Part shown: positions 5,875 to 11,895 of the stretch, piece after piece
How positions within the stretch are numbered: position 1 is the first letter of the stretch
Layout: every line of letters begins with the position of its first letter
Assembly (NCBI GenBank): GCA_964630925.1
Contig: CAZVZK010000198.1
Span: 1 to 16,220 of the forward strand
DNA: 16,220 nt
Direction of reading: 5' to 3'
From: RGDT01 sp964630925
GTDB taxonomy: Bacteria; Planctomycetota; Planctomycetia; Gemmatales; Gemmataceae
The notes under the pieces: generated by a model
Seen by the model: the letters and a program-made list of their open reading frames with translations, nothing else
Databases searched by the model: none
Told to the model about the DNA's origin: nothing
Position numbers and translations under genes: made by a program

Positions 5875-6358
5875 CGGAGGTGCCCCCTTCGGACTTGAGC
5901 TTGACGGCGGCCCGGCCCTCGACGAGGGTCAGGCTGATGCCTTCCATCACGACCTTGCCGTTCTGATTGACGACCTGCCTGGCCCAGGTGATCTCGCCGC
6001 GTCTGCCGCGGGAGCGTTCCTTCTTCTCCAGGACCTTGGTGAGGGCGTAGACGGTGTCGCCGATGTAGACGGGCTCGCGGAAGAACCACTCGCGGATCTG
6101 CATGAAGGCGAGGGTGCGCATGGGCGGGGCGAAGAGCGACAGGCCGGAGGCGACGGAGAAGACGAGGAGGCCGTGGGCGATGGGGCGTCCGAAGGGGGTG
6201 GTTTTGGCGAAGGCGTGGTCGGTGTGGATGGGGTTGAAGTCGCCGGAGATGCCGGCGAAGCCGACGATGTCGGCCTCGGTGATGGTGCGGCCGAGGGAGC
6301 GCCACTCCTGGCCGACGGCCACGTCATCGAAGAACAGGTGCATGGGCGTGAACGACAT
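5864..6358 (-). CDS. MaoC-like (R)-specific enoyl-CoA hydratase/dehydratase
   Basis: A 164-residue hot-dog-fold protein of the MaoC family, whose members hydrate enoyl-CoA or dehydrate hydroxyacyl-CoA esters. The hydratase-2 motif is clear: FAGISGDFNPIHTDHAFA with D40, N42 and H45, followed by GRPIAHGLLVFSVASGL. The later half gives the usual IGDTVYALTKVLEKKERSRG strand and NQNGKVVMEGISLTLV. I chose the ATG at 6358 because GGGGAGG stands about seven bases upstream; an in-frame ATG at 6388 would add MGNAPGGGRT, outside the conserved domain and overlapping the Shine-Dalgarno. It heads a minus-strand unit with the kinase (11-base overlap) and the Hcp-like gene. The native substrate cannot be told from the sequence. 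Confidence 0.9.
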   Translation of the reverse strand: MSFTPMHLFFDDVAVGQEWRSLGRTITEADIVGFAGISGDFNPIHTDHAFAKTTPFGRPIAHGLLVFSVASGLSLFAPPMRTLAFMQIREWFFREPVYIGDTVYALTKVLEKKERSRGRRGEITWARQVVNQNGKVVMEGISLTLVEGRAAVKLKSEGGTSDEA

Positions 6359-6434
6359 GGTGCGGCCTCCCCCCGGCGCGTTGCCCACATCATCGTATGC
6401 GGCGGCGGACGGACGGCGAGCGGGCCCGTAGGAA

Positions 6435-6466
6435 GGGATGAGGGATGAGGGATGAGGGATGAGGGA
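6435..6466. repeat. Tandem 7-nt repeat GGGATGA x4
   Basis: Four exact GGGATGA units (6435-6462) plus GGGA lie in the 146-base gap between the divergent MaoC and dehydrogenase genes. No inverted partner was found nearby. The array lies 39 bases upstream of the dehydrogenase start, inside its leader or promoter. Copy number could vary by slippage. Confidence 0.9.
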
Positions 6467-6504
6467 AGAAGGCCCCTCCCACGAACCCCTACCGGAGAAT
6501 TGTC

Positions 6505-7230
6505 ATGGGCAGTCTGGCGGGCAAGGTGGTGCTGGTGACGGGCGGCGGCAGCGGCATCGGGCTGGCGGCGGCGCGAAGGCTCCTGGCGGAAGGGGCGAAG
6601 GTGGCCATCGCCGGGCGGAGCGCCGAGAAACTCAAGGCGGCGGCGGCGGCGCTGCCGGGCGTGGTCACGCACGCGGCCGACCTGTCGGCGCCGGCGCAGG
6701 CGCAGGCGCTGGCCGACGCGGTGGCCGAGGCGCTGGGGCCGATTGACGTGCTGGTGGCGAACGCCGGGCTGAACATCAAGCAGCGGCAGATGAAGGAATT
6801 GACGCCCGAGACGTGGCGTGAGCTGATGAACGGCAACCTGGACGCGGCGTACCACGTCACGCAGGCCGTCCTCCCCGCGATGCGCGAGAGGAAGTCGGGG
6901 ACGATCATCTACGTGAACTCGATCTCGGGGAAGCGGGCGAACCCGCTGGGCGGGATCGGCTACATCGCGGCGAAGTTCGGGCTGCGTGGCCTGGCGATGG
7001 GCCTGGGCTCGGAGGAGCGGGTCAACGGCATCCGGGTGACGAGCATCTACCCTGGGGAGGTGAACACGCCGATATTGGAGAACCGCCCGGAGCCGGTCAG
7101 CGAGGAGCGAAAGCAGGCGATGCTCCAGCCGGACGACGTGGCGTCGGCGGTGGTGTACGTGGCGGGGCTGCCGGCGCACGTGGCCATCCCGGAGATGGTG
7201 ATCACGCCGGCGAACGCGGCGTACATCTAA
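6505..7230 (+). CDS. Short-chain dehydrogenase/reductase (SDR)
   Basis: A 241-residue cytosolic NAD(P)-dependent oxidoreductase of the classical SDR family. The cofactor motif TGGGSGIG is at residues 12-19, the acidic stabilising site at D59, NAG at 86-88, the structural N111, catalytic serine in NSISG (S139 or S141), and Y153-x-x-x-K157 in YIAAK. An arginine (GRS, R38) after the second strand suggests NADP preference, an inference. The IYPGEVNTPI block is the usual PG motif. Length fits the family. The start has GGAGAA six bases upstream. The gene is monocistronic: it is followed within three bases by a long inverted repeat. The substrate is unknown. Confidence 0.94.
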   Translation: MGSLAGKVVLVTGGGSGIGLAAARRLLAEGAKVAIAGRSAEKLKAAAAALPGVVTHAADLSAPAQAQALADAVAEALGPIDVLVANAGLNIKQRQMKELTPETWRELMNGNLDAAYHVTQAVLPAMRERKSGTIIYVNSISGKRANPLGGIGYIAAKFGLRGLAMGLGSEERVNGIRVTSIYPGEVNTPILENRPEPVSEERKQAMLQPDDVASAVVYVAGLPAHVAIPEMVITPANAAYI

Positions 7231-7233
7231 GGG

Positions 7234-7337
7234 GTTTTCAGTTTTCAGTTTTCAGTTTTCAGTTGGCGTCAATCGGGGCGATCACAACCCAGAAGGGCCG
7301 GCTGTTCGCTGAAAACTGAAAACTGAAAACTGAAAAC
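7234..7337. repeat. 29-bp perfect inverted repeat made of TTTTCAG heptamers
   Basis: The left arm (7234-7262) is G plus four TTTTCAG units; the right arm (7309-7337) is its exact reverse complement, four CTGAAAA units plus C, with a 46-base spacer. The pair fills 104 of the 113 bases between the convergent dehydrogenase and phosphatase genes. The arms are strikingly AT-rich in a very GC-rich region. A transcript from either side would form a 29-pair hairpin, so a role as a two-way terminator is plausible. Confidence 0.95.
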
Positions 7338-7343
7338 TCTGGG

Positions 7344-8105
7344 CTACTGGACCTCGACCACGTCGATGACGACGCAGGAGATGTTATCGCGGCTGCCCTG
7401 GTCGAGGGCGAGCTGGCCGAGGCCGTCGGCGCACAGCTGGGGGTCGGCCTGGTCCTTCATGAAGGCGACGAGCTGCTCGTCGGTGACGACGCCGGTGAGG
7501 CCGTCGGAGCAGAGGAGGAAGCGGTCGCCGGCCTGGATGGGGACGCTCTTGACCTCGGGGCCGTCGCCGACCTCGGCGGAGCCGAGGTACTTCCAGAGGA
7601 CGTTCTTGTAGCGGTGGTTCTTGGCCTCGGCGGCGGAGATGGTCTTGGCCTCGACGAGGGCCTGGGCGATGGAGTGATCGACGGTGAGCTGCTCGATCTT
7701 CTTGGCGCGCATGAGGTAGACGCGGCTGTCGCCCATGCCGGTGACGTAGAGGACGGCGGAGCCCTTGCGCCAGAGGGAGGCGACGATGGTCGTGCCCATG
7801 TTCTTCAGCTCGCGGTCGAGGGCGGCCATCGCCATGATCTCCTCGTTGGCCTGGACGATGGAGCGGCGGACGATGTTCTTGGTCTCGTCGGCGCCGGTGG
7901 CGGCGGTGAGGTGCTTCTTGAGCTCACGGGGGACGATCTCGATGGCGCGTTTGGAGGCGACCTCGCCGGCGGCCTGCCCGCCCATGCCGTCCGCCACCAG
8001 GCAGATGGTCATGTCGGGGAAGGCCTTGACGTCGATGGAGTCCTCGTTGTTTTCCCGGTAGTTGCCCAGGAGCGTACACTTGCCGATGTTCAGCGTCAGC
8101 GCCAT
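7344..8105 (-). CDS. PP2C/PPM-type serine/threonine protein phosphatase
   Basis: A 253-residue cytosolic metal-dependent phosphatase of the PrpC/Stp1 type, which usually reverses the action of Hanks-type Ser/Thr kinases. Motifs in order: R17-ENNED22 and D39-GMGG for metal and phosphate binding, MGTTIVAS (103-110), GMGDSRVYL (123-131), LTVDHS (140-145), CSDGLTGVVTD with D201, and SRDNIS with D240. All the metal-binding acidic residues expected of an active enzyme are present. I chose the ATG at 8105, with GAGGTGG about five bases upstream, as the domain starts there; the frame is open for 279 more codons upstream but only antisense to other genes. No kinase gene is adjacent. A promoter is visible in the divergent gap. 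Confidence 0.95.
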   Translation of the reverse strand: MALTLNIGKCTLLGNYRENNEDSIDVKAFPDMTICLVADGMGGQAAGEVASKRAIEIVPRELKKHLTAATGADETKNIVRRSIVQANEEIMAMAALDRELKNMGTTIVASLWRKGSAVLYVTGMGDSRVYLMRAKKIEQLTVDHSIAQALVEAKTISAAEAKNHRYKNVLWKYLGSAEVGDGPEVKSVPIQAGDRFLLCSDGLTGVVTDEQLVAFMKDQADPQLCADGLGQLALDQGSRDNISCVVIDVVEVQ

Positions 8106-8148
8106 GGGAGCCACCTCGTCGCCGCCGGACCGTGTAGGACCATCAACC

Positions 8149-8177
8149 AATATACCTCGCGGGGGCCGTGTCAGCAA
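8149..8177 (-). promoter_or_regulatory. Sigma70-type promoter of the PP2C gene
   Basis: On the minus strand TTGCTG (8172-8177) and TATATT (8149-8154) are exactly 17 bases apart, 44 bases upstream of the phosphatase start. Confidence 0.6.
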
Positions 8178-8188
8178 CCGCCCGGCGC

Positions 8189-8218
8189 TTGACCGCGTGC
8201 TCCGGGCATCTTTATAAT
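8189..8218 (+). promoter_or_regulatory. Sigma70-type promoter of the nuclease-domain gene
   Basis: TTGACC (8189-8194) and a perfect TATAAT (8213-8218) are 18 bases apart, 43 bases before the start at 8262. It is arranged back to back with the phosphatase promoter, 11 bases between the two -35 boxes, so the two may compete or share control. Confidence 0.75.
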
Positions 8219-8261
8219 CGACAAGGTACATCCGCTCAGACAGCAGAACAGAGGCCGCACG

Positions 8262-8663
8262 ATGCCCCCCGTCCACATGGAGCTGAAGCGGATCGTCATC
8301 AGCGAGGTCCAGGAGCAGCAGATGATCCTGCTCCGGGAGGTGGACGGCGAGCGCTCGTTCCAGATCATGATCGGCTTCTTCGAGGCCACCAGCATCGACC
8401 GGCGGGTGAAAAAAATCATCGCGCCGCGCCCGCTGACGCACGACCTGGTCGCCAACGTGGTCGAGAGCCTCGGGGGCGTGTTGCAGGACATCCACATCAG
8501 CGAGCTGCGCGAGCACACGTATTTCGCCAAACTCCGCATCAAGCTCGACGGCGAGATCGTCGAGGTCGATTGCCGCCCCAGCGACGCGGTCGCCCTGGCG
8601 GTGACGGCCAACGTGCCGATCTACGTCGCGGAGGAGGTGCTGGAGGAGGTTTGCGGCGAATGA
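8262..8663 (+). CDS. Bifunctional nuclease (BFN, DUF151) domain protein
   Basis: A 133-residue protein made almost wholly of one BFN/DUF151 domain, the group named after a plant protein with RNase and DNase activity; bacterial members are mostly uncharacterised. Recognised blocks are MELKRIVISEVQEQQMILLREVDG at the start, FQIMIGFFEATSIDRR (usually 'LPIwIG..EA.aI...l'), PLTHDLVANVVESLGG, HTYFAKLRI and the hallmark DCRPSDAVALAVTANVPIYVAEEVLEE. AGAGG about eight bases upstream of the ATG at 8262 and the promoter just before it support the start; a second Met at codon 6 is possible. The DCC-family gene follows after 24 bases. Confidence 0.93.
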   Translation: MPPVHMELKRIVISEVQEQQMILLREVDGERSFQIMIGFFEATSIDRRVKKIIAPRPLTHDLVANVVESLGGVLQDIHISELREHTYFAKLRIKLDGEIVEVDCRPSDAVALAVTANVPIYVAEEVLEEVCGE

Positions 8664-8687
8664 CGGGGCGCGCCTATACATGATGGC

Positions 8688-9080
8688 ATGAGCCAACCCC
8701 CTCTGACGCTGTTCTACGACGGCCTGTGCCCCCTCTGCTCGCGGGAGGTGGCCCACTACCGGCGGGCCGCGGCGGGCGACGCCGCCATCGGCTTCATCGA
8801 CATCGCCGCGCCTTCGTTCGACGCGGCGTCGTTCGGCCTGGACGCGGCCCGCGTCCATAAGGAGATGCACGTCAAGGAGGGCGAGCGGGTATTCGTGGGC
8901 GTGGATGCGTTCCTGGCCATCTGGCGGCGGGTACCGGGGCACCGCTGGCTGTTGAGCCTGTCACGGCTGCCGCTGGCCGACCTCCTGATGCGGATCGGGT
9001 ACTTCGTCTTCGCGACGATCCGCCCGTGGCTGCCGCGGCGCAAGGCGGCGGATTGCGAGACGGGCGTGTGCAGGCGGTGA
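8688..9080 (+). CDS. DCC-family thiol-disulfide oxidoreductase-like protein (DUF393)
   Basis: A 130-residue protein with the family's DGLCPLC signature at residues 11-17 (C14 and C17), preceded by TLFYD, a thioredoxin-like first strand and redox CxxC. Conserved later blocks are FIDIAAPSFD, MHVKEGERVFVGVDAFLAIWRRVPG and LLSLSRLPLADLLMRIGY, then a basic C-terminus ending CETGVCRR. A hydrophobic stretch near residues 100-115 could be membrane-associated. Family function is only presumed from CxxC. It follows the nuclease-domain gene by 24 bases without a clear Shine-Dalgarno, so it is probably co-transcribed. Its stop is separated by one base from the convergent scpB stop. Confidence 0.9.
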   Translation: MSQPPLTLFYDGLCPLCSREVAHYRRAAAGDAAIGFIDIAAPSFDAASFGLDAARVHKEMHVKEGERVFVGVDAFLAIWRRVPGHRWLLSLSRLPLADLLMRIGYFVFATIRPWLPRRKAADCETGVCRR

Positions 9081-9081
9081 A

Positions 9082-9591
9082 TCACTCGTCATCGGCGCGG
9101 GGCAGGTCCTCGACGCTGTCGATGCCCATCATCTCCAGGAAACGCCGCGTCGTGACGTAGGCCGGCTCTTCGCCACGCTGCACCGCCACCAGGCCCAGGC
9201 GCACGAGCTGGCGCAGCAGCGTCAGGGAGTCGCCGCCGCGCAGGGCCTCGACCTCCTCGCGGGTGATCGGCTGACGGAAGGCCACCAGCGACAGGGTGTC
9301 CAGGGCGGGCTGCGACAGGCGGGCCTCGCGCGTCCCGCCTTGCAGGCGTTCGCGGACCTCGAGGAAGCCAGGCCGCAGGGCCATCTCCAGGCCGTCACCC
9401 CGCGGGAGGATGCGGTAGGGGCGGCCCTGGGCGCGGTACGCCTGGTTCAGGCGGGCGGCGGACTCGCGGAATTGCTCCGGCGTCAGGCCCTGGACGATGC
9501 CGCAGGCGGTTTGCGCCGTCAAGGGCGGGCCGCCGACGAAGAGGAGCGCCTCGACGATGCGGTCCAGCGGCGGGGGGGAGACTTCATCCAT
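9082..9591 (-). CDS. scpB: Segregation and condensation protein B
   Basis: A 169-residue winged-helix protein. ScpB dimers bind the kleisin ScpA and the Smc ATPase in the bacterial condensin that organises and segregates chromosomes. The N-terminal LDRIVEALLFVGGPPLTAQ, the central EARLSQPALDTLSLVAFRQPITREEVEALRGGDS ('LS.aaLEtLaiIAYrQPiTraeIe.iRGv.s') and the C-terminal YVTTRRFLEMMGIDSVEDLP are all diagnostic. Length is slightly below the usual 180-200. The start ATG overlaps the stop of the upstream DUF420 gene (shared ATGGATGA, 9584-9591), implying translational coupling. scpA is not next to it here, although the two are often adjacent in other bacteria. Confidence 0.95.
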   Translation of the reverse strand: MDEVSPPPLDRIVEALLFVGGPPLTAQTACGIVQGLTPEQFRESAARLNQAYRAQGRPYRILPRGDGLEMALRPGFLEVRERLQGGTREARLSQPALDTLSLVAFRQPITREEVEALRGGDSLTLLRQLVRLGLVAVQRGEEPAYVTTRRFLEMMGIDSVEDLPRADDE

Positions 9592-10024
9592 CGGCGGTCA
9601 ACGGCAGGAAAAAGATGCCCGTGACGAATGTCCCGAGCCAGGCGATGGAGAACAGGACCGCGAGGGCGATGTGGGTGCGGCGGCGTTTCGTCAGGCCGGT
9701 GTAGAGCATGGCGGGCATGAGGAGCAGCGCGGGGACGGAGAAGCACAGGTGGATGTTGAGGGCGCGGCTGAGGGCGGCGTTGGACTTGATGTAGTCGAAG
9801 GCGCCGGGGTTGACGATGCGGATGACGACCTCGAAGAGGACGACGGCGGCGAGGGTGAGGGTGAAGAACAGGAGGTTGAGCCGGCCGTGCAGCTTGACGT
9901 CGCCGCGCGCAAGGGCGACGAGCGCGGCGGCGAGGATGGCGGTGACGGCGGCGACGGCCACCTGCAGGCAGCGGATGACGAGGGGGCCGTCCAAAGGGGA
10001 TGCTCCGGGGGGCGGACTCTTCAT
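9584..10024 (-). CDS. DUF420 family membrane protein
   Basis: A 146-residue inner-membrane protein with four predicted helices (about residues 18-37, 50-69, 92-113 and 119-141). The DUF420 layout is present, with conserved histidines in KLHGRLN, NIHLCFS and RRRTHIALA. Family members such as Bacillus YozB/CtaM relatives are found near cytochrome oxidase and haem genes, and CtaM is needed for oxidase maturation; such a role here is only a family-based guess. I start at the ATG at 10024 because the frame upstream crosses the divergent promoter region; another frame-open Met lies at 10123. No good Shine-Dalgarno. It overlaps scpB by 8 bases. Confidence 0.8.
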   Translation of the reverse strand: MKSPPPGASPLDGPLVIRCLQVAVAAVTAILAAALVALARGDVKLHGRLNLLFFTLTLAAVVLFEVVIRIVNPGAFDYIKSNAALSRALNIHLCFSVPALLLMPAMLYTGLTKRRRTHIALAVLFSIAWLGTFVTGIFFLPLTADG

Positions 10025-10052
10025 CCATAGGCCGGGGCGCCGTGAGCGTCCA

Positions 10053-10059
10053 TACAATA
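10053..10059. promoter_or_regulatory. Possible shared -10 region in a 68-base divergent gap
   Basis: TACAAT (10053-10058) on the plus strand fits a -10 box 35 bases before the transglutaminase-like gene, and the overlapping minus-strand TATTGT (10054-10059) could serve the DUF420 gene. No convincing -35 for either. Confidence 0.3.
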
Positions 10060-10092
10060 CCACCGGCCCGATCCCCACGCGAGACCACGCCG

Positions 10093-11679
10093 ATGAAGCG
10101 CGCCGCCTCCCCCCCTCCCGCACAGCAGCCGCCCAGGACGGGGCGATACCTCCTCTGGCTGATCCTCGTGCCGGCGGCCGGGGCCGCGGCGGTCCTGGGG
10201 TACGTCTACACGCGGCCGGTGACGGCGAAGGTGGTGTCGGAGGTGTGGCAGGGGGCGTACCTACAGGGGATGAAGATCGGGCACACGCACACGGTGACGC
10301 GGGACATGGAGGAGGGCGGGGTGCGGTTCCTGCGGACGACGCGGAAGGTCGAGCTGACGGTGAAGCGATACGGGGCGGTGATGCCGGTCGCCATCGAGCA
10401 GGGGTGCGACGAGACGGCGGAGGGCAAGGTGCTGGCGATGTGGCAGCGGCAGGCGCTGGCGGGGGACGAGATGACGACGAGGGCGCGGGCGGACGGGCCG
10501 CGGCTGCTGGTCAGCACGAACAAGGGGCGGGAGACGGCGGCGCCGATGTGGGACCCACGCTGCCTGGGGCTGTACGCGCAGGAGCAGTCGTTCGCACGGG
10601 AGAAGGTGGCGGCGGGGTCGAAGTTCGAGCTGGCGAGCTACGAGCTGTCGGCGATGATGCCGCTGACGCTGCGGGCCACGGTGAAGGGGATGGAGGACAC
10701 GGAGGTGCTGGCCCCGGAGGTGGGGCCGGACGGGAAGCAGCGGGCGGTGAGCAAGCCGGCGCGTCTGCTGCGTGCGGACGTGACGAGCGACAAGCTGCGC
10801 GTGGGCGGGACCGAGGTGCAGCTGCCGAGCAAGGCCGTCTGGCTGGACGAGGGACTCCAGCCGGTGCGGGAGCAGTATGAGTTCCCAGGGTTGGGCATGG
10901 TCACGCAGTACACGCTGCCGAAGGAGCTGGCGGAAGGGCGGGTCGAGGGGCATCTGCTGCCCGACCTCGGCCTGAGCGTGATGATCCCGCTGAATCGAGC
11001 CCTGCCCGAGCCGTCGAACACGCGGCAGATCACCTACAGGGTGAAGTTGAAGGACGGGATCAGCCCGCCGTTCGTGGCGGACGGGCGGCAGCACGTCGGG
11101 GGGGTGCGTGAGGGGGCGTTCGAGCTGCGGGTGCGTGTGGGCGGGGAGTCGGCGGCGCCCGCGCCCGGGGTGGAGTACTCGGGGCCGAGCGCGCTGATCG
11201 ACAGCGACGCGGAGGTGATCAAGGGGATGGCCCGCGAGGCGGCGGGCGGCCAGACGAGCGCGGCGGGGAAGGCGCTGGCGATGGAGAGGTTCGTGAAGTC
11301 GAAGATGCGTTTCTCGTCGGCGGCGGGCTTCCCGTCGGCGTCGCGGATCGCGAAGGGCCTGGAGGGGGACTGCCGGCAGCACTCGATGCTGCTGGCGGCG
11401 CTGCTGCGTGCGGAGGGCATCCCGTCGCGGACGGCGCTGGGCCTGGTGTACTTCGATGACGAGGGCAGCAACCCGAGGCTGGCGTTCCACATGTGGGTGG
11501 AGGCGTACGTGGACGGGCGGTGGATGCCGCTGGACGGGGTCGTCGGCAAGGGGAGGGTGGCGGCGGACCATCTGAAGATGGCCGAGGCGTCGTGGTCGGG
11601 CTCGGAGACGCTGGCGCCGCTGCTGCCGATCGCGCAGGCGCTGGGCAAGCTGGAGGTGGAGATCGTCGAGGCGAGATAG
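10093..11679 (+). CDS. Membrane-anchored transglutaminase-like protein
   Basis: A 528-residue protein: a short cytosolic N-terminus (MKRAASPPPAQQPPRTGR), one transmembrane helix at about residues 19-40, then a long extracytoplasmic part. The C-terminal quarter is a transglutaminase-like (papain-fold) domain with the full triad: C427 in EGDCRQHS, H466 in FHMWVEAY and D481 in PLDGV. Between C and H lies LLAALLRAEGIPSRTALGLVY, as is usual. Residues about 45-380 form a beta-rich region without a recognised name. Such proteins cleave or cross-link peptides, or are protease-like; the target is unknown. The ATG at 10093 was chosen because the TM helix follows directly; the in-frame upstream extension overlaps the divergent gene. 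The TAG stop is the first base group of a long inverted repeat. Confidence 0.85.
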   Translation: MKRAASPPPAQQPPRTGRYLLWLILVPAAGAAAVLGYVYTRPVTAKVVSEVWQGAYLQGMKIGHTHTVTRDMEEGGVRFLRTTRKVELTVKRYGAVMPVAIEQGCDETAEGKVLAMWQRQALAGDEMTTRARADGPRLLVSTNKGRETAAPMWDPRCLGLYAQEQSFAREKVAAGSKFELASYELSAMMPLTLRATVKGMEDTEVLAPEVGPDGKQRAVSKPARLLRADVTSDKLRVGGTEVQLPSKAVWLDEGLQPVREQYEFPGLGMVTQYTLPKELAEGRVEGHLLPDLGLSVMIPLNRALPEPSNTRQITYRVKLKDGISPPFVADGRQHVGGVREGAFELRVRVGGESAAPAPGVEYSGPSALIDSDAEVIKGMAREAAGGQTSAAGKALAMERFVKSKMRFSSAAGFPSASRIAKGLEGDCRQHSMLLAALLRAEGIPSRTALGLVYFDDEGSNPRLAFHMWVEAYVDGRWMPLDGVVGKGRVAADHLKMAEASWSGSETLAPLLPIAQALGKLEVEIVEAR

Positions 11680-11828
11680 AAGAGGAGTTGTCCACGGATC
11701 ACACGGATCACACGGATCACAGCCAACAGCCAAGAAGGTGACAGGCAATAGGCACTGGCGTTCTGCCTCGCTTCCGGCTTTGGTTTTGATCCGTTTGATC
11801 CGTGTGATCCGTGGACAACTCCTCTTCT
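11678..11828. repeat. Long inverted repeat with 9-nt tandem units
   Basis: The left arm (11678-11719) and right arm (11787-11828) are reverse complements over 42 bases with one mismatch (11711/11795); the outer 33 are perfect. Each arm is a unique outer part (AGAAGAGGAGTTGTCC on the left) plus three 9-nt units around ACGGATCAC. The spacer is 67 bases. It starts inside the stop codon of the upstream gene and fills much of the 216-base gap before the cytochrome gene. A transcript would form a very stable hairpin, so it may limit read-through. No ORF or transposase is inside. Confidence 0.95.
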
Positions 11829-11849
11829 CCTTGCCACCCCGTTGTCGCA

Positions 11850-11855
11850 TACTAT
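11850..11855 (+). promoter_or_regulatory. Possible -10 box for the cytochrome operon
   Basis: TACTAT lies 40 bases before the cytochrome start and just beyond the inverted repeat. No good -35 at standard spacing was found. Confidence 0.25.
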
Positions 11856-11895
11856 CCCCATACCCGCCTTCGTGCCCGCCTGCCTGGGAATGCTC

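Noticed and set aside
4726..5898. Plus-strand frame over the kinase gene
   Set aside because: Composed mainly of G, A, V, D and E; antisense to the PfkB gene with full motifs.
8106..8942. N-terminal extension of the PP2C frame
   Set aside because: Antisense to the nuclease-domain and DCC genes and crosses two promoters.
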